A stretch of 64,000 bases of DNA from Candidatus Enterovibrio escicola (GTDB taxonomy: Bacteria; Pseudomonadota; Gammaproteobacteria; Enterobacterales; Vibrionaceae). The stretch lies in NCBI RefSeq assembly GCF_002464935.1, contig NZ_NBYY01000016.1, positions 1 through 64,000 of the forward strand. Direction: 5' to 3'. Shown in pieces: positions 1-9,875 of the stretch. A model generated the notes under the pieces. It ran no database searches. It saw only the letters and a program-made list of their open reading frames with translations, and was not told the DNA's origin. Position numbers and translations under genes: made by a program. How positions within the stretch are numbered: position 1 is the stretch's first letter; each line of letters starts with the position of its first letter.

Positions 1-465
1 AATGCGTAAGTTGTGATAAACCTGTAGCTTAGACGAATCAACAAATGCAATCCCTGTCGTCCTTGCCTGACGGTGAGTGAGGTAAGAGCAAAGCAGAGCC
101 AAAACACCTTGCATGAGCTTGAAACTCCTCGTGTAGCTAACTAATTCAGGAAATTTGTTGGTAGAGGTAGCGACAAACAAAGTGGATGTAATAGGTTTTT
201 AAGTCTCGATACTCAGATTGATGGAAAGCGATCCCTATCATCACTTCGCTAACTGAGATGCGCAAAGGCTTGTTTCTTTGTTTAACACCTGAAGAAGTTA
301 GGTGTTTTTTCCATGCAGGGAGGAAAGTTTGGCAGAAGTCGTCGACATTGATGAAAAAAGTGTCTAAGTCATTCATGCCAAAGTCCTTGTGCAGTTAATA
401 GTTTATTTCAAACGATTTGATTGCGACTTAGGCATTTAGTTCATTTCTTATGCGTAGTTCAGATT
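1..465 (-). mobile_element. IS982-family element, 5' part, cut by the window edge
   Basis: Read on the minus strand, 376 down to 146 encodes the start of an IS982-type transposase (VDDFCQTFLPAW, FHQSEYRDLKTYYIHFVCRYL in segments), but the frame is lost after about 75 codons. The end near 450-465 is a degraded form of the terminus seen in every copy here (ACCTGAGCTGCGCATAAG). At least eight more IS982 copies or pieces lie in the window. The rest of this copy lies left of position 1. It is a pseudogene: no open frame covers the roughly 290-codon transposase. Confidence 0.85.
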
Positions 466-469
466 AATT

Positions 470-1328
470 ATGAAGAGTAAGTTTAGGGATGATCAACTGT
501 TTATAGCAAAACATTGTGTCTCTGCTAATGAGCGTTTGTGATAACCCCTGTCCTTTTCCCACTCCACCTGTTTGTCCTATTTTAAAACCTTTACAGCTTT
601 ATTTTTAGGATAACTTTCCTTCCAGTACCCCTCCTTGCTTCGAGGTGAAATACTGGGTGTTTTTTAGTACGTGGTGACATGCTATTGTGTCATAGGCTCC
701 ATTAGCATTGACTTACTGTATCTTGTGTCGTCATGGGTTAAGCAATGTAGGTAAAACTTCATTGTCACCCACAGAAACTAGGCTAACTTCTGCAGCAATA
801 ACATCATGAGTATACACATCAAAGGCAAGATGAAGTTTGCGCTAGATATGCCGCTTCTCCTTACTTTGTTTGCGCATTTTCTATTCACCTTCATCGTCTA
901 CCTTTAGGTTTATAGCATCAATAACGACGTAGGAGACAGATCCTCGACTCGGCAAATGCTACTTAACTTTTAGGGTTTTCGAATGCTTACTAATGCAGGT
1001 GTATGTAGGGGATTTCAGCGGGGTATTCATCAACGTAAAAACCGAATTGAGAAAAACTTCTAATCCATGAAGTGGAACTTTAAGAACAAAGTTATAAGAC
1101 TCGGTATTCCTGTACATGGATATGCCTTAAGCCCAAAACATATAGTTTCTGCGAGGAAATTTCTCGGTAAAAAATATAAACCCACGGTTTACTAATGCTT
1201 GATTATATTGTTTCCAGTTGCTAATCTTGCGCTTGGCCTTTCCCTTTCCCATCATCACCTACCGCTTAACTCCATGATGGTCTGATCGTAGGAATTCCGA
1301 TTAGTTCAGATATTTGGGGAAACAACAC
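470..1328 (-). mobile_element. IS5-family (IS903-like) element, decayed
   Basis: The minus strand matches, in broken frames, the IS5-type transposase seen better at 6366-6778 and 33466-35500. The start region near 1270 has the same leader (CCATGATGGTCTGATCGTAG on the plus strand) and the outer end near 1300-1328 has the common terminus (TTCAGATATTTGGGGAAAC). No long frame survives, so it is a dead copy. It abuts the IS982 piece on its left. Confidence 0.75.
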
Positions 1329-1329
1329 T

Positions 1330-1560
1330 ATAGCAAGTGGAACACTTTACTCTTTTATCCCCTTCTGACAGACTGTGTATGTATATATAAGCTGAAAGGC
1401 CAGAAAACAGTCTTAGCAACGATAGCTTTGGTGTTACCATGGCCGATACCAAGCTTTTGACCATTGTTGTGTGTTGGTAAGAAACACATTCAATGTCAAC
1501 GGTAGCTATAATTGCCACTATGTAAAAATTGATATTTTATATGAATAACAATCTATTGAA
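1330..1560. repeat. Diverged repeat of unknown origin, copy 1 of 3
   Basis: This stretch shares phrases with 8600-8895 and 11040-11250: a TCTTTTATCCC core, then TGT.TATATA, then in the first two copies AACGATAG followed by TTGGTGT and a GATACCA motif, ending with a block like CTATTGAATACATGA. The copies are strongly diverged and no coding frame is shared. It may be the remnant of an insertion sequence that I do not recognise. Confidence 0.4.
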
Positions 1561-1727
1561 TGATAGACACTAAAAGGAGTGTTTGTTTGTATTTAACGCA
1601 CCCTCTACGGTGGAATGGATGATATTTTATTTTTACTGCCATTTTTATACTCTTATAACTTGTCTAAAACGGAATGCTCTTATAGATTTAGAGCCTACTA
1701 GTGGCATTTTATTTCTGAGGTAAGGGA

Positions 1728-2702
1728 TTGAAACTTCAACAACTCAAATATCTAAAAGCGATAAGGGATAACAATTTGAATGTGTCCGCAGCAGCTCAGT
1801 CTCTTTTTACTACTCAACCTGGTGTTAGTAAGCAAGTTGGTTTGCTGGAAAAAGAATTAGGCGTTCGGATTTTTGAACGGCGTGGTAAAAATCTCAGTGG
1901 TGTTACACCAATTGGTAAGAGAATACTTGAGCAAGTTGAGTATATGTTGACGCTGGAGCAAAAGATCAAAGCACTAGCCAGTGCGCACCTAGATCCAAGT
2001 ACTGGCACATTGCACATTTATACCACCCACACCATTGCCCGTTACTTGTTGCCGAACAGCGTTTCGTACTTCACACGAAAATACCCGAATATTACCTTTC
2101 ATTTGCGACCTACACTTCCTGTACAAAAAAAAGGTGTAATTAGCAAAGGCCATTCAGATTTTTCGATTGTCGCGCATGATGTTGGTGCAGACAACGATCT
2201 GATTATATTACCAGCTTATCGTTGGACCCTAGGGCTCATTGTACCTGAGAAACATCCACTTGCCAATGTCAGAAAGCCAACATTAAGGCAATTGGCTGAA
2301 TACCCTATTTTGAGTTACGAACAGGGTTCGACTGGGCGAGGTACGCAAGATGAAGCATTTTATAAAATTGGAATCAAGCCAAACTACTTTATGACTGTGA
2401 TGGATGCAGATGTGATCAAGCGATATGTCCAACTTGGTTTTGGCATCGGTATTATTGCTACACTAGCAGCACGTGATACTGAAAATAGTGGATTAGCTTA
2501 CACCAACCTCAATCATGTTTTCGATCCTTCTAACGCGTGGATTTGTTTTTCGAAGGATATATTACTGCAAAACTATATGTATGATTTTTTGATGTCCTTT
2601 TCACCACACTTGACGAAAGAGTTAATGGAAAGCGTACTGTTGCAGAACAGCAATGGCAAAGTTGATAAGTTATTTGAAGATCTAGAACTTCCTATTTATT
2701 AG
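1728..2702 (+). CDS. cysB: LysR-type regulator CysB
   Basis: This 324-residue protein has the length of E. coli CysB and follows it throughout. The start is MKLQQLKYL, and an N-terminal winged helix-turn-helix covers roughly residues 1-60 (AAQSLFTTQPGVSKQV, LLEKELGVRIFERRGK). The effector domain contains TTHTIARYLLPN and the DADVIKRYVQLGFGIGII segment typical of CysB. CysB activates sulfate assimilation and cysteine synthesis genes, with N-acetylserine as inducer in the well-studied enterics. The conserved MKLQQL start falls on a TTG codon preceded by GAGGTAAGGGA, so translation probably begins at TTG. The gene is intact and isolated between IS remnants. A CysB paralogue (Cbl-like) cannot be excluded, but the length and sequence favour CysB. 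Confidence 0.85.
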   Translation: MKLQQLKYLKAIRDNNLNVSAAAQSLFTTQPGVSKQVGLLEKELGVRIFERRGKNLSGVTPIGKRILEQVEYMLTLEQKIKALASAHLDPSTGTLHIYTTHTIARYLLPNSVSYFTRKYPNITFHLRPTLPVQKKGVISKGHSDFSIVAHDVGADNDLIILPAYRWTLGLIVPEKHPLANVRKPTLRQLAEYPILSYEQGSTGRGTQDEAFYKIGIKPNYFMTVMDADVIKRYVQLGFGIGIIATLAARDTENSGLAYTNLNHVFDPSNAWICFSKDILLQNYMYDFLMSFSPHLTKELMESVLLQNSNGKVDKLFEDLELPIY

Positions 2703-2740
2703 GACGTATTGATCTTTGATGAGCGTTCTTTAAATAGCAT

Positions 2741-2765
2741 GGTGAAGCATTATAATCACTTCACC
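2741..2765 (+). terminator. Hairpin downstream of cysB, possible weak terminator
   Basis: GGTGAAG and CTTCACC form a 7-bp stem with an 11-nt loop, 39 bases after the cysB stop. It is followed by an A-rich rather than T-rich run, so termination on the plus strand is doubtful. Confidence 0.3.
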
Positions 2766-2840
2766 AAAAATAACCTAACCTACAACACCATGCTTAAAAC
2801 CGTCTTAACTGATAATCGCTGAGAACTGTTACTCTAACTA

Positions 2841-3604
2841 ACCTGAGCTGCGCATAAGAAATGAACTAAATGCCCAAGTCTCGATCTGATCGTTTGAAAT
2901 AAACTATTGCTGCATAAGGAATTGGGTATGAATAACTTAGACGCCGTTTTCGTCGATGTTGACAACTTCCGCCAGACTTTCCTCCCTGCATAGGCATAGG
3001 AAAATACCTAATTTCTTCCGATGTCAAACAAAGAAACAAACCATCTCACCTCTCAATTATCGAGTGATGACGATAGTGATAGCTTTCCATCAATCGGGAT
3101 ATCGAGACTTTAAAATCTATTACATCCACTTTGCTCTTACCTCATTCACCGTCAGGAAAGGCCGACAAGGATTGCCTTCGTTGATTCGTCCAAGCTACAG
3201 GTTTGTTACAACCTACGCATTCTCAGACATAAGGTTTTTACAGGTACCTCGAAGTAAAAAAAGAAACTATGAGGTGGTTTTACGGAGATAAAGGTTATAT
3301 CTCTGATCCATTGGCGCGGGAACTTGCAGACAAGTGAGTGACACTGATAACAGATGTAAAAAAGAATATGAAACCAAAAGTGATGAAACTTTAGGACCGC
3401 CTAATGCTACGGAAACGATTTATTATTGAAACCGGTTTTGACCAACTAAAAAACATATCCCAAATCAAGCATTCTCAACACCGTTGTTGTATCAGCTTTA
3501 TGGTCAACTTGCTGGTGGGGCTCATCGCGTATTCATTTTAATCAAAAAAGCCGAGTATCAAGATGACTCGGCTTGATAAGCAAGCGATTATGCAGATCTG
3601 TGGT
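2841..3604 (+). mobile_element. IS982-family element with internal deletion and TAACTA target duplication
   Basis: The left end is ACCTGAGCTGCGCATAAG and the right end GCAGATCTGTGGT. The 6-mer TAACTA lies immediately outside both ends (2835-2840 and 3605-3610), as expected for a target-site duplication. The copy is 764 bp against about 940-970 bp for the longest copies, so about 190 bp are missing. Transposase fragments are visible in several frames (FHQSGYRDFKIYYIHF, then [14 protein letters not shown]), but no open frame spans the element. Confidence 0.9.
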
Positions 3605-3697
3605 TAACTATATCAGTATTTTAGTTGAGGGAAAAAATCCCTACATGAGTAGTTTTCCATAAATACAATTTATTCAATGAAACAGACTTTTCAAAAA

Positions 3698-5818
3698 CTA
3701 ATCACCCACCTTTTTAACCTCGTTATTATCCGATTTATAATTAAAGAATTTCATTAGACCACGTTCAGCTTCCTTACGGACTTTTTGTTCTAATATTTTA
3801 TTAAAAAATACGAATTTTTTTACATCAAAATCATAGGTTGGTACTTGCCATGTACCACCAATGCTGAAGGGGATCATAATGTTTTTGTCACCCTGTTCTT
3901 TTTTTGTTCCCATAACATAGGCAAACACTTTGAACTGTAAAGTTGCAGTGAGAAGGTTAGTAACCCCGCTGCTACGAATACGCATCGCAGGTCCTTCAAA
4001 GTTCAAATTATAAGTTGATGCATTTCCATTGACAAAATTAACTGTCGCAGTGAGAGCGTTAAAATCAATTTTTTTTGTCTCGCCTGTATGAAATCCATGT
4101 TTACCTTTCAATATTTTTTCTCCATCACGGATTATCTTAGAAAAATTGATTCCATCAATTCCTCCATTGACAAAATTGATAGTAAAAGTACCTGTGATAC
4201 CTGAACGTAAACGCTGTTCAGATAGGCCAATACCACTCAGGTTAACATGAATATTACCGATTCCAGATAGGATGTTTTTTTGTACAAGATCCATCATCAG
4301 TGGTTGGATGTTCACGTTCTTTATTTCTTTAGTTAACTGATATTTCGCGGGTGACACCGTAAGATCTAACGTACCTTTTGATGAAACTGTTCCGCCATAA
4401 AGCTTGGCGTTAAACTGACGTAAGTTTACTTTACCACGATTAACCATGAAGGTTAGATCCACATCTGATACTTTTATATTACCAATTATCACATGTCCAA
4501 ACGTTATATTACCCGTAATATCGAGTCCATAAAATGCTGATAGATCAGGCTCTATATCATTTATGGGTACCTTTTTCTCTGTCTTATTGTCTTCCTGACT
4601 GTTCTTAAACGAGGGCACAAAGGCAGCAACGTTTGAGGATAACTTCATATTTATTAATTTTGAAAACACATTAAAATCAATATGTTTGCTATGCAAAGCA
4701 AAGCGAATATCTGGAATTTGTGCCAGCACAACGGAAGCATTACCTTCAACCGTTACTTCATCTATGGTAGCTAAGAGTTTAGAAAATGATAATTTTTTTG
4801 CAATTACGTCAAAATCTACAGCACTTTTTAAATCAACATTAATGTCAGAACCTAGTGAAACAGAGTTTGATAACACCGAAGATAAGTTAAAATCCGATAA
4901 TGAAATATTCACCATGGATTTATCTACCATAAACTGCGTCGTACCGGAAGTAGTAAAATTTAAATCATTAACTTTTCCTTTGGCAGATAAACTAATGGTC
5001 GCTGGCAGGGCCAGACTAAGTCTATTCGCGTTTAAAATGAAGCTTTCTAGTTCAAATTTTGAGTCTTTCATTGCCACAAACAAAGAGAGCTGGCGAAATT
5101 GATAATTCATGGTATCTGCTGTTAACATCACGTCCAAAGAACTGCGTACAGTAAACACCCTATAATCTTGTTTACCCTCAATATTAAACTCGATTGGAAC
5201 CCACAATCCAGCTGCTAACTTACCAACTTTAAGGTTTAGTTTACTGATTTCGTTTACCTTACCCACCTTATCGTTACGTATGGAGGCACTCGCATCAATC
5301 AAATCCAATCCGGCAATCGAAACTGTCCACAAATTACTTAATGCAGTACTGTCTTTTGACACAGGTGTTGATGTGTTAACTGAAGTACTCGCTGATTCAG
5401 CTGTTACGCCAGAGCATAGCACACTGCAACTTATGAGATTATCGAGATTACTTTTACCATTGGGTAAAGTTTGGATAAACACATACGCCCCATACAGGCT
5501 GATCACACCAATATCCAATGTGTTTGATAATAATGGCATCACAGAGACTGACATTTCCGCCTTGTTAAGGCTAATCAGATCTGATCTCGCAAACCCTTTC
5601 GGGTTTTTCAATGCCAGATTTTCGACCGAAAAACCTAAGTTTGGCCAAAAACTCCAGTTGATATCACCATCGATTACCAATTCACGCCCAATGCTTTCTT
5701 TTATTTTCTCAGCGATCAACGGTTTGAAATCATTTGGATTAATCACTGCAACAAATACACTGATTGCGATGAGAACCAACAGTATGAATACAATAAGGAT
5801 GTAGAGGAGTCTTTTCAT
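3698..5818 (-). CDS. asmA: AsmA family outer-membrane assembly protein
   Basis: AsmA proteins are inner-membrane-anchored periplasmic proteins of the bridge-like lipid transfer superfamily that affect outer-membrane composition. The chosen start gives about 706 residues: MKRLLYILIVFILLVLIAIS is a single N-terminal membrane anchor, followed by the family hallmark NPNDFKPLIAEKIKESIGRE. A long beta-rich body follows, and the C-terminal AsmA region contains LRSGITGTFTINFVNGGIDG. The frame stays open upstream to 5968. Another possible start is the ATG at 5860, which has a GAAGG 11 nt upstream and adds 14 residues. I prefer 5818 because the membrane anchor then sits at the very N-terminus as in E. 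coli AsmA. The gene is intact and flanked by IS remnants on both sides. Confidence 0.8.
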   Translation of the reverse strand: MKRLLYILIVFILLVLIAISVFVAVINPNDFKPLIAEKIKESIGRELVIDGDINWSFWPNLGFSVENLALKNPKGFARSDLISLNKAEMSVSVMPLLSNTLDIGVISLYGAYVFIQTLPNGKSNLDNLISCSVLCSGVTAESASTSVNTSTPVSKDSTALSNLWTVSIAGLDLIDASASIRNDKVGKVNEISKLNLKVGKLAAGLWVPIEFNIEGKQDYRVFTVRSSLDVMLTADTMNYQFRQLSLFVAMKDSKFELESFILNANRLSLALPATISLSAKGKVNDLNFTTSGTTQFMVDKSMVNISLSDFNLSSVLSNSVSLGSDINVDLKSAVDFDVIAKKLSFSKLLATIDEVTVEGNASVVLAQIPDIRFALHSKHIDFNVFSKLINMKLSSNVAAFVPSFKNSQEDNKTEKKVPINDIEPDLSAFYGLDITGNITFGHVIIGNIKVSDVDLTFMVNRGKVNLRQFNAKLYGGTVSSKGTLDLTVSPAKYQLTKEIKNVNIQPLMMDLVQKNILSGIGNIHVNLSGIGLSEQRLRSGITGTFTINFVNGGIDGINFSKIIRDGEKILKGKHGFHTGETKKIDFNALTATVNFVNGNASTYNLNFEGPAMRIRSSGVTNLLTATLQFKVFAYVMGTKKEQGDKNIMIPFSIGGTWQVPTYDFDVKKFVFFNKILEQKVRKEAERGLMKFFNYKSDNNEVKKVGD

Positions 5819-6017
5819 AGTGAGGAGTCGTCTCATTTTAAGATACGGTCTCGTTTTCATAAATAACGTAACCTTCAGAGGTAACGGAGTTAAAGTAAGC
5901 AAGAGCATAACTAAAACTAATAGACAATACCTTAGTACATTGTAGATTCTTAGTAAAAAAGGAACCATAGTGTCAAGATACTAGAAGTAGTCTTCGGCAG
6001 GTTACTACCTCCATTGA

Positions 6018-6366
6018 CGTTATTTCCCAACTATCTGAACTCATCGCAATTCCTACGATCAGATCATCATGGAATTAAGAGGGAACTTGCTAACAAAGGA
6101 GTTACACAGATAACTGGTGTGAAAAAAACATGAAACCCAAAGTGATGTAACTTTAGAACCGCCTGAGGCTCCAGAAATGATTTATTGTTGAAACCGTTTT
6201 TAACCAACTAAAAAATATATCCCAAATAGAGCATTCTAGGCACCTTAATTATATCATCTTTATGGCCAACTTGCTGGTGGGGCTTATCGAGTATTCATTT
6301 CAACAAAAAAAGCCGAGCATAAAAATGGCTCGGTTTGATAAGCAAATACTTATGCAGATCTGAGTT
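6018..6366 (+). mobile_element. Composite scar: IS5 5' end joined to IS982 3' end
   Basis: Bases 6018-6084 match the outer end and leader of the IS5-type element (ATTTCCCAACTATCTGAACT, then ATCAGATCATCATGGAATTA). From 6082 the sequence switches in phase to the 3' third of the IS982 element (GGAACTTGC, then the terminus TTATGCAGATCTGAG). This is a deletion or recombination joint between two different elements and carries no usable gene. Confidence 0.75.
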
Positions 6367-6778
6367 TACATAATTTTTACGGTCTTCGAACGCTTACTAA
6401 TGCAAGTGTATGTAGGAGAGTTAGGCAGGACATTTATCAACGTAAAAACCGAATTGAGAAAGCCTTCTAATCCACGAAGTGGGAGTTTAAAAATACCTTT
6501 CACCATCAGTGCTATTTCAATTTCAATCTCGGTCTCCGAAAATATAAGCCTACAGCCACGATGACCGTTATGCTTTAGACAATGCCATGCCTTAATGGCA
6601 GTGACGTTTACCCAAAAAGTGAGTGAGCCTCGATTTACTAATGCTTGATTATATTTTTTCCAATTGGTGATCTTGTACTTGGCCTTTCCCATCATCACCT
6701 CCCGCTTAACTCCATGATGATCTGATCTTAGGAATTGAGATGAGTTCAGATATTTGGGAAACAACGCCGATAAGGTCT
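6366..6778 (-). mobile_element. IS5-family (IS903-like) element, N-terminal third of transposase
   Basis: On the minus strand the frame 6764-6366 encodes MMGKAKYKITNWKKYNQAL, NRGSLTFWV, LMVKGIFKLPLRGLEGF and TYTCISKRSKTV, which is the N-terminal part of an IS903-group IS5 transposase. It stops after 132 codons, before the catalytic DDE residues. The outer end (TTCAGATATTTGGGAAACAA) is preserved at the right. It directly abuts the IS982 terminus at 6366, suggesting that the rest was lost when the IS982 piece arrived. Confidence 0.85.
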
Positions 6779-7450
6779 GGCAAAATAGAAATCAGCGTCT
6801 GTGATTTCAACAACTTCTTAATGACCGGTAAACTTTGTACCGTTGTCTAAAGTGAGGTTTTTGAAGTCATGGAAGGTGAAATTGGTAACATCAATAGACG
6901 TTTCCACCACTGAACTCGTCTGATTATTGGGCATTTTGCTGATGCAGCAGAGTTTATTAGCTTTATTTACCACGGTAAGAAAAAAAGATTAGTGCCCAGT
7001 CCTGACGACAGTGTTAATTTCGGAATGACTAAACTCGATCTTTTCGTCTGCAATATTAAGCAGTTTCTCAATACCAACACGGTTCTTTATCTTCACCTTA
7101 TCGCCGCTGATTATCTTAATTTTGTAGGGTTTGACCGGATGGGGAAGATCCTTGTATAGCGCTCCTCCATTAGCCGTATCATGCCATATATACCGGTGCA
7201 TCGTGCTTTAGATCCAGCTCGCTTCGGGTAACGTATAAGTTCTGAGATACTCATGAATGAACGCCTAAATTATATCTGAAACACAGCCCGTTCGTAGTAT
7301 TGTAGCGAGTTTCTTTAGTCTGTTTTAATGCAAAACAATGACAGTCTACACTGTCAAAGTTATTTGGGATATGGCGTTTTATTTCTTGATTGAGAGTGGA
7401 GTGAGCACAGCCAAGTGTTCGAGTAATTTAGTTAAAGGAATCACCTTCAG
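6779..7450 (-). mobile_element. IS30-family transposase remnant
   Basis: The minus strand from about 7450 shows pieces of an IS30-type transposase: STLNQEIKRHIP, then a frame from 7201 to 6989 with NGGALYKDLPHPVKPYK, IKNRVGIEKLL and a degraded FGDWEIDTVVGTGH motif (here IEFSHSEINTVVRTGH). Further left KLCCISKMPNNQTSS and DFKNLTLDNGTKFTGH follow in shifted frames. Several stops and frameshifts make it a pseudogene. The assignment rests on recognised IS30 phrases, not on a search. Confidence 0.6.
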
Positions 7451-7557
7451 TCCATCGTTGATCAATATAAAATCGGTTATTGTTATTTAACTGTTGATGA
7501 GCCATGCATATTTCCAAGCCAAAAGAAGATGAGGATAGTGTACTTTAGTATGATTAA

Positions 7558-7925
7558 CCTGAGCTACGCATAAGAAATGAACTAAATGCCAAAGTCGCGA
7601 TCTGATCGTTTAAAAAAACTATTGATGCATAAGGAGTTAGGCATTGAATAACTTAGACGCTGTTTTCGTCGATGTCGCTGATTTCTGCTAGACTTTCCTC
7701 CCTACATGGAAAAAACACCTAATTTCTTCTGATGTCAAACAAAGAAACAAGCCTTTTCGCCTCTCCGTTAGCAAAGTGATGACGATAGTGATCGCTTTCC
7801 ATCAATCTGGGTATCGAGACTTAAAAACCTATTACATCCACTTTATTTATCTCTACCTCACCAACAAATTTCCTGAATTGGTCAGCTATACGAGAATGCT
7901 AAAACTCATGCAAGGTGTTCTGAAA
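7558..7925 (+). mobile_element. IS982-family 5' fragment
   Basis: It begins with ACCTGAGCTACGCATAAG and runs through broken transposase frames (VMTIVIAFHQSGYRDLKTYY, then LVSYTRMLKLMQGVL) before stopping abruptly near 7925, where the IS200-type element begins. The 3' part is missing. Confidence 0.85.
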
Positions 7926-7958
7926 TAAGAGATTACATAATAAAAAGCAAGTTATCCA

Positions 7959-8363
7959 GTGCATATGATACACGTATACATAGTTGCTATTTTTTTACAC
8001 TTATACGTCATTTTTGTGACTAAATACAGACGTAGAGTTCTAGGTAATTCACACTTGCTCAGTCTTGCAGTAACATTTAAAGAACTCTACTTGAAGTTTA
8101 ATGCCAAGCTTAGTGAATTTAACGGGGAATGTGATCACGTTCACTTGTTAGTCTCAACATCACCAAACACTCCCAGTGTTGTGCAACTTGTTAACTCACT
8201 TAAAGCCGGTAGTTCCAGAAGACTTCAACGGGAATTTAATGATATTGCGGGTATGTTTAGCCAAAATGTTCTCTGGAATCGGAGTTATTTTGCAGGAACC
8301 TGCGGCAGTGCTCCGTTAGATGTGATAAAGCAATACATCCAGCAACAAGATTGGCCACATTAA
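7959..8363 (+). CDS. tnpA: IS200/IS605-family transposase TnpA (Y1 HUH nuclease)
   Basis: This 134-residue single-domain protein is of usual IS200/IS605 TnpA length. It has FVTKYRRRVL near residue 20, the metal-binding HUH motif in DHVHLLVS near residue 55, and the Tyr of VIKQYIQQQ near the C-terminus as the expected catalytic nucleophile. The family cuts and rejoins single-stranded DNA at subterminal hairpins. The frame opens with GTG at 7959 and has an in-frame ATG at 7965; neither is preceded by a clear ribosome site. It is one of the few uninterrupted transposase frames in the window. No accompanying TnpB is visible, so it is IS200-like. It lies directly after a truncated IS982 piece. Confidence 0.85.
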   Translation: MHMIHVYIVAIFLHLYVIFVTKYRRRVLGNSHLLSLAVTFKELYLKFNAKLSEFNGECDHVHLLVSTSPNTPSVVQLVNSLKAGSSRRLQREFNDIAGMFSQNVLWNRSYFAGTCGSAPLDVIKQYIQQQDWPH

Positions 8364-8405
8364 GCGTCTTCGGCGCTTAATAAATTTTCCTCCTTCCGAA
8401 GGAGG
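8361..8405 (+). repeat. Subterminal hairpins at the 3' end of the IS200-like element
   Basis: Two hairpins follow the tnpA stop. TAAGCG/CGCTTA (8361-8379) overlaps the stop codon. CCTCCTT-CCG-AAGGAGG (8389-8405) is a perfect 7-bp stem. Such subterminal palindromes are what IS200/IS605 TnpA binds, and they can also terminate transcription. Confidence 0.6.
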
Positions 8406-8599
8406 CGGGATCCCCTTTCCTAAAGATCGGTGGAAAAGCAAACTTCGGTTGTTCACGCGACTTCGTCACGACGCACAATTTATGTTTGCAAATAAACGAT
8501 ATCAAAAAGTTTTTTGTTTATCTTCTTCTAAAATAATCATCCCTTCCTGTACATCAAGAGGGAGTGTAATTACGCAGCGTGTGTAAGTTTTTTAAAACC

Positions 8600-8895
8600 A
8601 TGACAACCGTATTATTGCTAATGAGTAACACTCCAGAGGAGTCGTGGATACCCGCATTGCTCATAGCAAGTTTAACAATTTGCTCTTTTATCCCTGCCTG
8701 ACAAGCCATGTCTGTATATCCAATCTAGAAGGTTCGGCAACAGGATTGGTAACGATAGTGTTGGTGTCCACCACGATCGATACCATGTTTTCAACCGTTT
8801 TTGTCTGCCAAACAAACCGCATTTAACGTCACCGGTAGCTATGAATGATCTCCATAAAAAATAATCATTTCATACAAATTACAACCTATTGAATA
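8600..8895. repeat. Diverged repeat of unknown origin, copy 2 of 3
   Basis: This is the best preserved of three related stretches (others at 1330 and 11040). It shares CTCTTTTATCCCTGCCTGACA, the AACGATAGTGTTGGTGTCCACC block and the closing CTATTGAATACATGA. A 60-codon frame exists from 8644 but it is not shared with the other copies. It ends about 70 bp before the fnr promoter region. Confidence 0.4.
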
Positions 8896-8964
8896 CATGA
8901 TCTAAATTCAGAACCGATTAAGTATAACTTGATTCGATTTAACGTCTATACATGGTATAAAATG

Positions 8965-8978
8965 TTGACATAAATCAA
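8965..8978 (+). promoter_or_regulatory. FNR box upstream of fnr (autoregulation site)
   Basis: TTGACATAAATCAA matches the FNR consensus TTGAT-N4-ATCAA at nine of ten positions. It lies 17 bp before the fnr start codon. In E. coli FNR represses its own gene through such a site, so a conserved feedback loop is likely. Confidence 0.7.
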
Positions 8979-8995
8979 TTTGGTTAAGCAGTATC

Positions 8996-9739
8996 ATGAT
9001 TCAAGACAAAATCATCATCAAGCGTGTTCAATCAAGTGGCGGCGTAATTCACTGTCAGGATTGTAGTATTAGTCAACTTTGTATCCCCTTTACTTTAAGC
9101 GAGAGTGAGCTTAACCAGCTTGACAAAATCATTGAGCGGAAAAAGCCGATACAGAAAGGACAGCCCCTTTTCCAAGCAGGAGACCAGTTACGTTCTCTTT
9201 ATGCCATTCGTTCTGGTACTATCAAGAGCTACACCATCACTGAGCAAGGTGACGAACAAATTACAGCATTTCATTTAGCAGGAGACTTAGTTGGGTTTGA
9301 TGCAATAAACCGCATGTTGCACCCAAGCTTCGCCCAAGCACTTGAAACGTCGATGATTTGTGAGATTCCATTTGGAATATTAGATAATTTATCCGGTAAG
9401 ATACCTAAGCTGCGTCAGCAAATTATGCGTTTGATGAGCAGCGAACTCAAAGGTGACCAAGAAATGATTCTTTTATTATCGAAGAAAAGTGCTGAAGAAC
9501 GTTTAGCAGCTTTTCTGCATAGCCTTTCTACCCGCCTATTCCAACGCGGTTTTTCTCCAAAAGAATTCCGCCTGACCATGACACGTGGTGACATTGGCAA
9601 CTACCTAGGTTTAACCGTTGAAACAATTAGTAGGTTACTCGGTCGATTCCAGAAAAATAGGATGTTAAGTGTTAAAGGTAAATACATCACAATTCTAGAT
9701 GATAATGAGATGTACCGCCTCACTGGTATAAGAAGATAA
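8996..9739 (+). CDS. fnr: Anaerobic regulator FNR
   Basis: FNR is the oxygen-sensing CRP-family activator whose [4Fe-4S] cluster controls dimerisation and DNA binding. The 247-residue protein follows E. coli FNR closely. The cluster cysteines are at 20, 23 and 29 ([15 protein letters not shown]) with a fourth in SMICEIPF near residue 122. The cyclic-nucleotide-type sensor fold contains [20 protein letters not shown]. The C-terminal recognition helix, [20 protein letters not shown], is essentially unchanged, so the target-site specificity should be that of E. coli FNR. E. coli Cys16 is Gly here, which is not a cluster ligand. The gene is intact, has an FNR box just upstream, and is followed by uspE as in other Vibrionaceae and enterics. 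Confidence 0.97.
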   Translation: MIQDKIIIKRVQSSGGVIHCQDCSISQLCIPFTLSESELNQLDKIIERKKPIQKGQPLFQAGDQLRSLYAIRSGTIKSYTITEQGDEQITAFHLAGDLVGFDAINRMLHPSFAQALETSMICEIPFGILDNLSGKIPKLRQQIMRLMSSELKGDQEMILLLSKKSAEERLAAFLHSLSTRLFQRGFSPKEFRLTMTRGDIGNYLGLTVETISRLLGRFQKNRMLSVKGKYITILDDNEMYRLTGIRR

Positions 9740-9875
9740 TACATCCTACAAATTTTTCATGAAAGACCACTTTATAAACCGTTTCTTTTTTTAAATTTAT
9801 CTATCTGTATTTGTTGCAACATTCGTCGAAATTGCGATACATTATAGTATCGGCATCAAACAACTGGAGGTTGTC

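Noticed and set aside
5280-5804. 174-codon plus-strand frame inside asmA
   Set aside because: It is antisense to a well-supported asmA and has no ribosome site or recognisable domain.
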